In this document: one piece after another, positions 34,130 through 42,726 of the stretch
How the letters are laid out: the number at the start of each line of letters is the position of its first letter
How positions within the stretch are numbered: position 1 is the stretch's first letter
Assembly: GCF_000011365.1 (NCBI RefSeq)
Contig: NC_004463.1
Coordinates: 1,302,001-1,366,000, forward strand
Direction: 5' to 3'
DNA: 64,000 bases
Source: Bradyrhizobium diazoefficiens USDA 110
Lineage (GTDB): Bacteria; Pseudomonadota; Alphaproteobacteria; Rhizobiales; Xanthobacteraceae
Position numbers and translations under genes: made by a program
The notes under the pieces: model-generated
Told to the model about the DNA's origin: nothing
The model's input: the letters and a program-made list of their open reading frames with translations, nothing else
Databases searched by the model: none

Positions 34130-35680
34130 TCACCGCAACCCCGCCCGGCGGAATCCTTCCAGATAGTGCTCGCGATCGGCGTCACTGGCCCATGGCAGTT
34201 GCGTCGCGATCCAGTGCAGCGAGATGCCCGGCTGGGTGCGGCGGAGCTCGCCCAGCGCCATCTCGGCAAGCATCCCGTCGCCGGTCATGCCGGCGGAGAC
34301 GGCGAGCACGCGATAGGCGCCGGTGAGGTCGCCGCGATGGCGGATCGCCTCGCGCGCGAGCGCGATGGCCTCGTCATAGCGCCGCTCGGTGAAGCGCGCA
34401 TAGCCGGCGATACCGTGATAGATCGCCAGCGACGGGTCGCGCGGTGAGAGCCGGATCGCCCTCTGCGCCGCCTCGAACGAGTCCTTCGATCGCCCGGCAT
34501 AGGACAGCGCCAGCGCGTAATAGCCCTGCGCCAGCGAGAAGTTCGGATTGAGCGCGAGCGCCTGCTCGAACTCGGACAGCGCGTCCGCAAGCCTGCGCGT
34601 CGAGAAGTAGACGCTGCCGAGCCCGGTATGCGCCCAGGCGTCCTCATGATCGCAGCGCACCGCGGCCAGCGCGGCGGCTTCCGCTATTGGCGCCACCCTG
34701 GCCAGTTCGACCCAGCCGAGATGCGCGCCGAACATGTGGTTCGCCGCCAGCACCGACAGCGCCTGGCCGTAATTCGGATCGATCCCGATCGCGCGCTCGA
34801 GCAGCGCCTGTGCGGCCTCGTGATCCTGCCGCGTCACGCGCCAGTAGTGCGACAGCGCGCGCATCAACAGATCCCAGGCGTCGAGGCTCGCGGGCGGCTT
34901 GCGATGGCTGCGAAAATTCTCCGCTGCGTGGATCTGCGGCTCGATCGCCGCGACGATCGCGTTGGTGATCTCGTCCTGCACGGCGAAGACGTTGACGAGC
35001 TCGCGGTCATAGCGCTCGGCCCAGAGATGGCTGCCTGACGCCGCGTCGTTGAGCTGGGCGGTGATGCGCACCCGCTTGTCCGCCTTGCGCACGCTGCCTT
35101 CGACGATGTAGCGGACGCCGAGCTCCTCGGCGATCTGCCTGATGTGGACCGCGCGTCCCTTGTAGATGAAGGACGAGTTGCGGGCGATCACCATGAACCA
35201 GCGCTGCTTCGACAGGGCAGTGAGAATGTCCTCGCTGATCCCGTCACCGAAATAGTCCTGCTCGGGATCGCCGCTCATGTTCTCGAAGGCGAGCACCGCG
35301 ATCGCCGGGCGGTCCGCAACAGTGCGTGCTGGGGCCGCGGCGGGTTCCGCAGGCGCCAGTGTGACTGCCACATCTTCCCGGACCTCGCCAATGAACCGAA
35401 AGCCCTTGCGCGGGATCGTCTTGATCAGCCGCTGAGTCGCGCCGTCGTCGCCGAGCGCCTTGCGCGCGGCATTGATCCGGCTGTTCAGGGCGGAATCCGA
35501 GACGATCCGGTCACTCCAGATCTGGCTGATCAGGTCATCCTTGCTGACCACTCGGGCCCGCTGCGCGACGAGGTAGAGCAGCAGATCGAACACCTGGGGC
35601 TGCAACGGCACGGCGACCCCGGCGCAGGTCAGTTCGCGCAGGTCGCCGTCGAGCACGTTGTTTTCAAAGCAAAATCGCAC
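34130..35680 (-). CDS. CadC-like winged-helix regulator with TPR domain
   Basis: The 516-residue protein has an OmpR-type winged helix at about residues 1-100 (QPQVFDLLLYLVAQRARVVSK..., ending IKTIPRKGFRFIGEV). A FlgO-like domain with IAVLAFENMSGDPEQDYFGDGISEDIL follows, then a TPR repeat region (about 290-500). Such proteins act as transcription factors with a sensory C-terminal half. It is divergent from mddA, and 22-base direct repeats lie beside its start. No membrane segment is evident. Confidence 0.88.
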   Translation of the reverse strand: MRFCFENNVLDGDLRELTCAGVAVPLQPQVFDLLLYLVAQRARVVSKDDLISQIWSDRIVSDSALNSRINAARKALGDDGATQRLIKTIPRKGFRFIGEVREDVAVTLAPAEPAAAPARTVADRPAIAVLAFENMSGDPEQDYFGDGISEDILTALSKQRWFMVIARNSSFIYKGRAVHIRQIAEELGVRYIVEGSVRKADKRVRITAQLNDAASGSHLWAERYDRELVNVFAVQDEITNAIVAAIEPQIHAAENFRSHRKPPASLDAWDLLMRALSHYWRVTRQDHEAAQALLERAIGIDPNYGQALSVLAANHMFGAHLGWVELARVAPIAEAAALAAVRCDHEDAWAHTGLGSVYFSTRRLADALSEFEQALALNPNFSLAQGYYALALSYAGRSKDSFEAAQRAIRLSPRDPSLAIYHGIAGYARFTERRYDEAIALAREAIRHRGDLTGAYRVLAVSAGMTGDGMLAEMALGELRRTQPGISLHWIATQLPWASDADREHYLEGFRRAGLR

Positions 35681-35686
35681 GTTTCT

Positions 35687-35730
35687 GTCGTCTCAAGCAA
35701 AAATCAAAGTCGTCTCAGGCGAAAATCAAC
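35687..35730. promoter_or_regulatory. Head-to-tail 22-base direct repeat in the mddA / regulator promoter
   Basis: Unit 1 (35687-35708) and unit 2 (35709-35730) begin GTCGTCTCA and share 19 of 22 bases, ending AAAATCAA plus one base. Their period is about two DNA turns. A third, weaker partial unit overlaps the regulator start codon. This is a likely binding site for the divergent winged-helix regulator. Confidence 0.6.
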
Positions 35731-35813
35731 CGTCCGCAAAAGCCATGGAACGTCCGATCCGGCATGGTGCGAAGACCAAACAGTGCCGATGCCTCGGCAC
35801 AACGGAGCTTTCC

Positions 35814-36602
35814 ATGTCCCAAATTGATCACCAGGTTCATTCGATCGGCCCGGAGGTTACGGGCTCTCGCATTTTCAAGTTCATCGCCTTTCTGTACGGA
35901 ATTGCGGCGTATCTCGTGTTTTTCGTCACCATTCTCTACGCTATCGGCTTCGTGATGGGGCTGGTGGTGCCGAAGACCATCGACACCGGAACCGACACGT
36001 CGACGGCTGAGGCCGTCATCATCAACCTGCTCCTGATGGCGCTGTTCGCCGTCCAGCACAGCGTGATGGCGCGCCAGCGCTTCAAGACGTGGTGGACGCA
36101 GTTCGTCTCCAAACCGATCGAGCGCAGCACCTATGTGTTGTTCGCGAGTCTGTCATTGCTGCTCCTGTTCTGGCAGTGGCGTCCGCTGCCGACCGTCATA
36201 TGGGAGGTCGAGGACCCGGATCTCGCCGTGACGCTGGTCACGGTGTCCTTCGCTGGCTGGGTGCTGGTGTTCACCTCGACCTTCATCATCAACCATTTCG
36301 AATTGTTCGGATTGCATCAGGTGACCAACCATCTCGTCGGCAAGGAAGCGACGCCGCCGCGTTTCAAGACGCCGCTGCTCTACAAGTTTGTCCGTCATCC
36401 GATCTATCTCGGCTTCATCGTCGCGTTCTGGGCGGCTCCGGTCATGACCGCGGGACATCTGCTGTTTGCGGCCGTGACCACGATCTACATCTTCGTCGGC
36501 ATCGCGCTGGAGGAGCGCGACCTCATTGATCTCTTCGGCGACGAATACCGGCAGTACAAACAACGCGTGTCGATGCTTATTCCCTGGCGCCGGTCAGTTT
36601 AG
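35814..36602 (+). CDS. mddA: Methanethiol S-methyltransferase
   Basis: This 262-residue integral membrane protein has about five hydrophobic segments and the NnrU/MddA-type C-terminal block LLYKFVRHPIYLGFIVAFWA followed by ALEERDLIDLFGDEYRQYK. MddA methylates methanethiol to dimethyl sulfide using S-adenosylmethionine, and Bradyrhizobium species carry such genes (from memory). The ATG at 35814 follows a GGAGCTTTCC site. It is divergent from the CadC-like regulator. Confidence 0.82.
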   Translation: MSQIDHQVHSIGPEVTGSRIFKFIAFLYGIAAYLVFFVTILYAIGFVMGLVVPKTIDTGTDTSTAEAVIINLLLMALFAVQHSVMARQRFKTWWTQFVSKPIERSTYVLFASLSLLLLFWQWRPLPTVIWEVEDPDLAVTLVTVSFAGWVLVFTSTFIINHFELFGLHQVTNHLVGKEATPPRFKTPLLYKFVRHPIYLGFIVAFWAAPVMTAGHLLFAAVTTIYIFVGIALEERDLIDLFGDEYRQYKQRVSMLIPWRRSV

Positions 36603-36827
36603 TTTTCGCGCTCTGCACGCGCGTCCGCCGAAAGGAGGACGCGCGGCGGCGCCGAGGCGCGTATCGGACCTTGCCGGACTCTAGCCTTCAACGTCCCTCG
36701 GAGTGATTCCCCTTCGAGGCTACCAACGCGAGCGAAGCTCGTCGCGACCCCGCATCCGCCTTCGCCGAAATCTCGGTGAACCGGAGCGGGGAGAGGATTT
36801 CCAACCTTCATCAACGGAGACGACCCA

Positions 36828-37250
36828 ATGAAACATGTCGGACACTGCTTCTGCGGCGCGGTTACGGTCGAGGTCACGGGTGCGCCGGAGGCGATGGGCT
36901 ATTGCCATTGTGGCTCCTGCCGGTCCTGGTCCGGCGGGCCGGTGAACGCCTTCAGCCTGTGGAAGCCTGACGCGGTGCGCATCACCGAGGGCGCGCAGCA
37001 CGTCGAGACCTTCGCCAAGACGCCGCTCAGCCAACGCAAATATTGCAGGAAGTGCGGCGGCCATCTCATGACCAATCACCCGCCGCTCGGCCTGACCGAC
37101 GTCTTCACCGCCACCATCCCCACCCTGGCGTTCACGCCCGGCGTCCACGTCAACTACGCCGAGGCGGTGCTGCCGATGCGCGACGGCCTGCCCAAGCTGA
37201 AGGACTTCCCCGCCGAGTTCGGCGGCAGCGGCGAGATGATGCAGGAGTAG
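36828..37250 (+). CDS. GFA-family zinc protein (glutathione-dependent formaldehyde-activating-like)
   Basis: The 140-residue product has the zinc-ligand pattern of the family: HCFCG (Cys7, Cys9), YCHCGSC (Cys26, Cys28, Cys31) and YCRKCGGH. These ligands build the structural and catalytic zinc sites of Gfa-type proteins. The activity of most homologues is unproven. It is followed by a hairpin terminator facing phnF. Confidence 0.88.
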   Translation: MKHVGHCFCGAVTVEVTGAPEAMGYCHCGSCRSWSGGPVNAFSLWKPDAVRITEGAQHVETFAKTPLSQRKYCRKCGGHLMTNHPPLGLTDVFTATIPTLAFTPGVHVNYAEAVLPMRDGLPKLKDFPAEFGGSGEMMQE

Positions 37251-37256
37251 CAGGCG

Positions 37257-37292
37257 CTGCTCTTCCTCCTCCTCTTGCGGGGGGAAGAGCAG
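37257..37292. terminator. Hairpin between the GFA gene and phnF
   Basis: Arms CTGCTCTTCC (37257-37266) and GGAAGAGCAG (37283-37292) are exact reverse complements. The convergent genes on either side suggest a shared terminator. Confidence 0.6.
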
Positions 37293-37300
37293 GCTGCATC

Positions 37301-38032
37301 TCAGCCGTTCTCCACCAGAAACTCCACCCGCTCGGCGGCAAAGCGCGAATGCTTCGTCACCAGCGGCTTGCCGTCGAGACCGTGGTCGGTGGCATCGACC
37401 ACGAGGATCGGCCGTCCCAGCGGCAGATCGAGCCGTGCAGCGTCGGTCGCGTCGACGATGCCGGCGGTGATCCGGGTCGCGCCGCGGCGATAGTCGCGGA
37501 CGCCGAAGTGTTCGAGCAGTTTCGTCATCGAGCGCGTTGCGGCAAACACGCTGCCCGCGCCCGGAAACAACTCCGCCGACAGCCACGTCGTGGAGACGCA
37601 GATCGGGGTGCGGTCGGCGAGGCGTATCGCCTCGATCCGCACCAGCGGGGCGCCGACCTTCAGGCCCAGCTCGCGCGCCAGCTCGCGCGTCGCGACGTCG
37701 TCGGACGCCTCGATCAACTGCCCGCGCGGCTCACGGCCGCCGGCGCCGACGATCTCCGAGAAGCGCGTGCGCGAGCGCAGCGGATAGGCGATGCGCTGCG
37801 CCTCGACATAGGTGCCGCTGCCACGTTCGGCACGCACCAGTCCGCGCTCGGCAAGGGCTGCCAGCGCCCGCCGCACGGTGTGGCGATTCACGCGATAGGT
37901 CTCGGCGATCTCCATCTCGCCCGGCAGCTTGTCGCCGGCGGCGAAGCGGCCGTCGGCGATGCCGCGCTCGATGCCGTCGGCAACGAGGCGCCATAGCGCG
38001 ACGCCCGTGGAGGCGGTGTCCTGCATGCTCAT
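37301..38032 (-). CDS. phnF: Phosphonate metabolism regulator PhnF (GntR/HutC family)
   Basis: The 243-residue protein has an N-terminal winged helix (LPGEMEIAETYRVNRHTVRRALAALAERGLVRAERGSGTYVEA) and a C-terminal UTRA ligand domain ending in VTKHSRFAAERVEFLVE. The divergent C-P lyase operon and the palindromic operator between them identify it as PhnF, a repressor relieved when phosphate or phosphonate state changes. It is separated from phnG by the operator at 38098-38123. Confidence 0.93.
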   Translation of the reverse strand: MSMQDTASTGVALWRLVADGIERGIADGRFAAGDKLPGEMEIAETYRVNRHTVRRALAALAERGLVRAERGSGTYVEAQRIAYPLRSRTRFSEIVGAGGREPRGQLIEASDDVATRELARELGLKVGAPLVRIEAIRLADRTPICVSTTWLSAELFPGAGSVFAATRSMTKLLEHFGVRDYRRGATRITAGIVDATDAARLDLPLGRPILVVDATDHGLDGKPLVTKHSRFAAERVEFLVENG

Positions 38033-38097
38033 ATCGCCGGTCAGCCTAGCCCGAAAATCACACGCTTGTCACGAAACAGTCATGGCGCTTCCGTATG

Positions 38098-38123
38098 AAG
38101 TTGTCTACTATCATAGACAACTT
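38098..38123. promoter_or_regulatory. Palindromic PhnF operator
   Basis: Arms AAGTTGTCTA (38098-38107) and TAGACAACTT (38114-38123) are perfect reverse complements around a 6-base centre. GTCTA/TAGAC half-sites are those recognised by PhnF/GntR repressors. It lies between phnF and the C-P lyase genes. Confidence 0.8.
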
Positions 38124-38148
38124 GAGTTCGGCAAGTTCGGTGGATCGG

Positions 38149-38604
38149 GTGACGCAGCACAACAATCAGCAAGCCCAGCGCAAGGCCGCGATGGCCGTGC
38201 TGGCGCACGCGGAGGCGGGCGAGATCGCCGTTCGCCTCCGCGCTTTCGCCCTCCCGGCCCATCAGGATCTGCGCGCGCCGGAAAACGGCCTCGTCATGCT
38301 GCGCGGCCGGGTCGGCGGCGACGGCGCCCCGTTCAACCTCGGCGAAGCCACGGTGTCGCGTGCCGCGGTGCGGCTCGCGAGCGGCGAGGTCGGCTTCGGC
38401 TACACGCTCGGACGCGACGGTGAGAAGGCGCGGCTGATCGCTCTGTGCGATGCGCTGGTGCAGTCGCGGGATTTTTCCGCATCGGTCGAGCGGGACGTTA
38501 TCGCACCGTTGCGCGAGCAGCTTACGATCCGGCGCAAGCAGGCGGCGGCCGAGACCGCCGCGACGAAGGTTGATTTCTACACCATGGTGCGCGGTGAGGG
38601 GTGA
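38149..38604 (+). CDS. phnG: C-P lyase subunit PhnG
   Basis: The GTG at 38149 gives a 151-residue protein beginning VTQHNNQQAQRKAAMAVLAHA, close to the usual PhnG length. It has the conserved MLRGRVGGDGAPFNLGEATVSRAAVRL block. An ATG at 38095 is also in frame, but it immediately precedes the PhnF operator and would add 18 poorly conserved residues, so the start is uncertain. PhnG is part of the PhnGHIJ core that cleaves carbon-phosphorus bonds. Downstream genes follow at 4-11 base gaps or overlap. Confidence 0.87.
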   Translation: MTQHNNQQAQRKAAMAVLAHAEAGEIAVRLRAFALPAHQDLRAPENGLVMLRGRVGGDGAPFNLGEATVSRAAVRLASGEVGFGYTLGRDGEKARLIALCDALVQSRDFSASVERDVIAPLREQLTIRRKQAAAETAATKVDFYTMVRGEG

Positions 38605-38608
38605 GATC

Positions 38609-39220
38609 ATGACCACGATTGCGGAACTGCCGCCGGGGTTCGCCGACAAGGTGCTGTCGGCGCAATCGACCTTTCGCTCGGTCATGGACGCGATGGCGCG
38701 GCCGGGTTCGGTCCAGCGCATCGTGCCGATGGCGGGCACACCCGGGCCGATGATGCGCGGCGCCGCCGCGATCGCGCTGACGCTGTTCGATCACGACACG
38801 CCGCTCTGGCTCGATGCGCGGATGTCGGAAAGCTCGGAAGTCGTGAAATGGCTCAAGTTCCACACCGGCGCGCCGGTGATTCAGGACTCCTCGATCGCGA
38901 GCTTTGCCCTGATCAGCGATGGCGCCTTGCTTCCGGCGCTCGAGCGCTTCGCGCTTGGCACCAGCGAATACCCGGACCGGTCGACCACGTTGATCCTCCA
39001 GGTCGATAGCCTTGACGCGGGGCGGGGCTTCGAGCTGCGCGGCCCCGGCATCGATGGCGTCGCGACGCTCCGGGCCTCGATCAAGCCCGCCGACTTGTTC
39101 GAGCGGCTGCGCGTCAACGAGGCGCTGTTTCCGCGCGGCATCGACGTGGTGCTGGTCGCCGATGATGCCGTGGTTGCGATCCCGCGCACCACGCGCGTCG
39201 CGAACAAGGGAAGTGAATAG
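38609..39220 (+). CDS. phnH: C-P lyase subunit PhnH
   Basis: The 203-residue product contains the PhnH signature FRSVMDAMARPGSVQRI near residue 22 and the fold of a degenerate PLP-transferase, as known for PhnH. It begins 4 bases after phnG and is part of the C-P lyase core. Translational coupling with phnG is likely. Confidence 0.93.
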   Translation: MTTIAELPPGFADKVLSAQSTFRSVMDAMARPGSVQRIVPMAGTPGPMMRGAAAIALTLFDHDTPLWLDARMSESSEVVKWLKFHTGAPVIQDSSIASFALISDGALLPALERFALGTSEYPDRSTTLILQVDSLDAGRGFELRGPGIDGVATLRASIKPADLFERLRVNEALFPRGIDVVLVADDAVVAIPRTTRVANKGSE

Positions 39221-39221
39221 C

Positions 39222-40325
39222 ATGTATGTCGCAGTCAAAGGCGGCGAACGCGCCATCGAGAACGCCCATCGCCTGCTCGCCAATGCGCGGCGCGGCGATC
39301 AAAGCGTGCCGGAAGTCACGCTCGACCAGATCTCGGAGCAGCTTGGTCTGGCCGTGGACCGCGTTATGAGCGAAGGCTCGCTTTATGACCGTGAGCTCGC
39401 GGCGCTCGCGATCAAGCAAGCGCGGGGCGATCTGATCGAGGCGATTTTCCTCGTTCGCGCCTTCCGGGCCACCCTGCCGCGCTTCGGCGCGAGTGAGCCG
39501 GTCGACACCGGCGCCATGCGGGTGCAGCGGCGGGTGTCCTCGACCTTCAAGGACATTCCCGGCGGCCAGATCCTCGGGCCGACCTTCGACTATACGCACC
39601 GCCTGCTCGATCCCTCGCTCGCGGAGGGATTTGTGCCGGACGCGCCGGCGACGGCCGAAGCCTCGACCGCGCCGACGCCGCGCGTGACCGATATCCTGGG
39701 CCGCGATGGGCTGATCGAATCCTCGCCGCAGGCCGAGGCCGGCGCCAGCGTCGGCGATCTCACGCGCGAGCCGCTGAACTTCCCGGCCGACCGCGACGTG
39801 CGCCTGCAAAATCTCGCGCGCGGCGACGAAGGCTTCCTGCTGGCGATGGGCTATTCCACCCAGCGCGGCTACGGCCGCAACCATCCCTTCGCCGGCGAGA
39901 TCCGCTTCGGCGAGGTCGAGGTCGAATTCCTCGCCGAGGACGTCGGTTTCGCCGTGCCGCTCGGCTCGATCGAGCTCACCGAGTGCCAGATGGTCAACCA
40001 GTTCAAGGGTTCTGCCACGGAAGCACCCTGCTTCACCCGCGGCTATGGCCTCGCCTTCGGCCAGAGCGAGCGCAAGACCATGTCGATGGCGCTGGTCGAT
40101 CGCGCGCTGCGTGCCCGCGAGCTCGGCGAAGAGGCGCTCGCGCCGGCGCAGGATGAAGAATTCGTGATGTCGCATTCGGACAATGTCCAGGCGACCGGCT
40201 TCGTCGAGCATCTGAAGCTGCCGCACTATGTCGACTTCCAGTCCGAGCTCGGCCTGCTGCGCAAGCTGCGTCAGGAGTTTGCCGAGGCCAATGCGCCCGA
40301 TGCCATGAAGGAGGCCGCGGAATGA
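39222..40325 (+). CDS. phnI: C-P lyase subunit PhnI
   Basis: The 367-residue product has the conserved MYVAVKGGERAIENAHRLL start and later blocks FDYTHRLLDPSLAEGF and YGRNHPFAGEIRFGEVEVEF. PhnI attaches the phosphonate to the ribose of a nucleotide triphosphate as part of the complex. Its stop overlaps the phnJ start (ATGA). Confidence 0.95.
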   Translation: MYVAVKGGERAIENAHRLLANARRGDQSVPEVTLDQISEQLGLAVDRVMSEGSLYDRELAALAIKQARGDLIEAIFLVRAFRATLPRFGASEPVDTGAMRVQRRVSSTFKDIPGGQILGPTFDYTHRLLDPSLAEGFVPDAPATAEASTAPTPRVTDILGRDGLIESSPQAEAGASVGDLTREPLNFPADRDVRLQNLARGDEGFLLAMGYSTQRGYGRNHPFAGEIRFGEVEVEFLAEDVGFAVPLGSIELTECQMVNQFKGSATEAPCFTRGYGLAFGQSERKTMSMALVDRALRARELGEEALAPAQDEEFVMSHSDNVQATGFVEHLKLPHYVDFQSELGLLRKLRQEFAEANAPDAMKEAAE

Positions 40326-41218
40326 ACGCGCCCGCCTACAATTTCGCCTATCTCGACGAACAGACCAAGCGGATGATCCGCCGCGCCATCCTGAAGGCGA
40401 TCGCGATCCCCGGCTATCAGGTGCCGTTCGCCAGCCGCGAAATGCCGATGCCCTATGGCTGGGGCACCGGCGGCGTGCAGGTCACCGCCGCGATCCTCGG
40501 TCCTGAGGACGTGCTGAAGGTGATCGACCAGGGTTCCGACGACACCACCAACGCGATTTCGATCCGCAAGTTCTTCGCCAAGACTGCCGGCGTCGCCACC
40601 ACGACGGCGACCGACGCGGCGACCGTGATCCAGACCCGTCACCGCATCCCCGAGGCCGCGCTGAACGAGAACCAGGTGCTGGTCTATCAGGTGCCGATCC
40701 CGGAACCGCTGCGGTTCCTCGAGCCACGCGAGACCGAGACGCGGCGCATGCATGCGCTCGCCGAATACGGCCTGATGCATGTGAAGCTCTATGAGGACAT
40801 CGCCCGCTTCGGCCACATCGCGACCGCCTACGCCTATCCGGTCAAGGTCAACGCGCGCTATGTGATGGACCCGTCGCCGACGCCGAAGTTCGACAATCCC
40901 AAGATGGACAATTGCCCGGCGCTGCAATTGTTCGGCGCCGGCCGCGAGAAGCGCATCTACGCGATCCCGCCCTATACGCAAGTTGTGTCGCTCGATTTCG
41001 AGGATCACCCCTTTGAGCCGTATCGCTTCAACGCGCCTTGCGCGCTGTGCGGCGCGGATAACTCCTATCTCGACGAGATCGTCACCGACGACAAGGGCGG
41101 CCGCATGTTCGTCTGCTCCGACACCGATTATTGCGAGGGCCGTCAGGCCGCCGGCCATCACGGCAGCCTGAGCGCTGCGCCGTACAAGGAGAAGGCGCAG
41201 GAGACATCAAATGGCTGA
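40322..41218 (+). CDS. phnJ: C-P lyase radical-SAM subunit PhnJ
   Basis: The 298-residue catalytic subunit carries four C-terminal cysteines (Cys240, Cys243, Cys265, Cys271) arranged as CALC...CSDTDYC, matching the iron-sulfur and thiyl-radical cysteines of PhnJ. It cleaves the C-P bond of 5-phosphoribosyl 1-phosphonate. It overlaps phnI by four bases and the next gene by eight. Confidence 0.96.
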   Translation: MNAPAYNFAYLDEQTKRMIRRAILKAIAIPGYQVPFASREMPMPYGWGTGGVQVTAAILGPEDVLKVIDQGSDDTTNAISIRKFFAKTAGVATTTATDAATVIQTRHRIPEAALNENQVLVYQVPIPEPLRFLEPRETETRRMHALAEYGLMHVKLYEDIARFGHIATAYAYPVKVNARYVMDPSPTPKFDNPKMDNCPALQLFGAGREKRIYAIPPYTQVVSLDFEDHPFEPYRFNAPCALCGADNSYLDEIVTDDKGGRMFVCSDTDYCEGRQAAGHHGSLSAAPYKEKAQETSNG

Positions 41219-42008
41219 TCACGACATGCTGGACAACGATGAGCCGCTGCTGGTTGCGAATTCGCTCAGCAAGTCCTACGGCCGCATCGCCGCGTGCCGC
41301 GACGTGTCGTTCTCGCTCTATTCCGGCGAGGTACTGGCGATCGTCGGCGAATCCGGCTCGGGCAAGTCGACGCTGCTGCAACTGCTGTCGGGCCAGCTCG
41401 CGGCCAGCGGCGGGCACGTCACCTACCGGATGCGCGACGGCGTCACCCGCGATCTCGCCACGCTCGGCGAAGCCGAGCGGCGCTTCCTGTTCCGCACCGA
41501 CTGGGGCTTCGTGCACCAGGATCCCGCGCAGGGCCTGCGCATGGCGGTCTCGGCCGGCGCCAATGTCGGCGAGCGGCTGATGGCGGTGGGATGGAATCAC
41601 TACGGCCGCATCCGCGACACCGCGTCCGACTGGCTCACCCGTGTCGAGATCGACACGGCGCGCATCGACGACGCACCGCGGACCTATTCCGGCGGCATGC
41701 GCCAGCGCCTCCAGATTGCCCGCAACCTCGTCACCGAGCCGCGGCTGGTGTTCATGGACGAACCCACCGGCGGCCTTGATGTGTCCGTGCAGGCGCGCCT
41801 GCTCGATCTGCTCCGCAGCCTCGTCGCCGAGCTCAACCTCGCCGTCGTCATCGTCACCCACGATCTCGCGGTCGCGCGGCTTTTGTCGCACCGCGTGATG
41901 GTGATGAAGGGCGGCCGCGTGATCGAGACCGGTCTCACCGACCAGGTGCTCGACGATCCCCGTGAGCCTTATACTCAGCTCCTCGTTTCCTCGATTCTGC
42001 CGCCATGA
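41211..42008 (+). CDS. phnK: Phosphonate C-P lyase ATP-binding protein PhnK
   Basis: The 265-residue ABC-type ATPase has Walker A GESGSGKST, signature YSGGMRQRLQIARN and Walker B LVFMDEPTGGLDVS. In the C-P lyase complex PhnK binds PhnJ and does not act as a transporter. Its start overlaps phnJ and its end overlaps phnL, as expected for a tight operon. Confidence 0.93.
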   Translation: MADHDMLDNDEPLLVANSLSKSYGRIAACRDVSFSLYSGEVLAIVGESGSGKSTLLQLLSGQLAASGGHVTYRMRDGVTRDLATLGEAERRFLFRTDWGFVHQDPAQGLRMAVSAGANVGERLMAVGWNHYGRIRDTASDWLTRVEIDTARIDDAPRTYSGGMRQRLQIARNLVTEPRLVFMDEPTGGLDVSVQARLLDLLRSLVAELNLAVVIVTHDLAVARLLSHRVMVMKGGRVIETGLTDQVLDDPREPYTQLLVSSILPP

Positions 42009-42715
42009 GCCCACTGATGACCGCCATGATCGACGTCACTGATGCCAAGAAGACCTTTACGATGCACCTGCAGGGCGGCATCGAGCTGCCTGTCGTCAGC
42101 GGCGTGACCTTCCAGGTGAACCCCGGCGAATGCGTCGTGCTGTCGGGCCCGTCCGGCGCCGGCAAGTCGTCGATCCTGAAGATGATCTTCGGCAATTACC
42201 GCTGCGATTCCGGCCGCATCGGCATCCGCCATCGCGGCGCGCTGATTGATCTGGCCACCGCCGAGCCGCGGCAGGTCCTCAACGTGCGCCGCGCGACCAT
42301 CGGCTATGTCAGCCAGTTCCTGCGCGCGGTGCCACGGGTCGCCACCATCGACGTCGTCGCCGAGCCGCTGATCGTGAACGGCATGGCCCGAACCGAGGCG
42401 CAGCAGAGGGCGGGTGCCTTGCTGCACCGCCTCAACATCCCTGAGCGGCTCTGGCAGCTTCCGCCCGCGACCTTCTCCGGCGGCGAACAGCAGCGCGTCA
42501 ACATCGCGCGCGGCTTCATCTCCGACCTGCCGATCCTGTTGCTGGACGAGCCGACCGCCTCGCTCGATGCCGCCAACCGCGCCGTCGTGGTCGAGCTGAT
42601 CGCCGAGAAAAAGCGCCAGGGCGTCGCCATGGTCGCCATTGTCCATGACGACGAAATCCGCCATCTGATTGCCGACCGTATTGTTGACGTGACCAGCTTT
42701 GCCGCCGCCGCCTGA
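42005..42715 (+). CDS. phnL: Phosphonate C-P lyase ATP-binding protein PhnL
   Basis: The 236-residue ABC ATPase has Walker A GPSGAGKSS, signature FSGGEQQRVNIARG and Walker B ILLLDEPTASLD. Together with PhnK it forms the ATPase part associated with the C-P lyase core. It overlaps phnK by four bases. Confidence 0.93.
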   Translation: MSPLMTAMIDVTDAKKTFTMHLQGGIELPVVSGVTFQVNPGECVVLSGPSGAGKSSILKMIFGNYRCDSGRIGIRHRGALIDLATAEPRQVLNVRRATIGYVSQFLRAVPRVATIDVVAEPLIVNGMARTEAQQRAGALLHRLNIPERLWQLPPATFSGGEQQRVNIARGFISDLPILLLDEPTASLDAANRAVVVELIAEKKRQGVAMVAIVHDDEIRHLIADRIVDVTSFAAAA

Positions 42716-42726
42716 AGGAAATTGAA

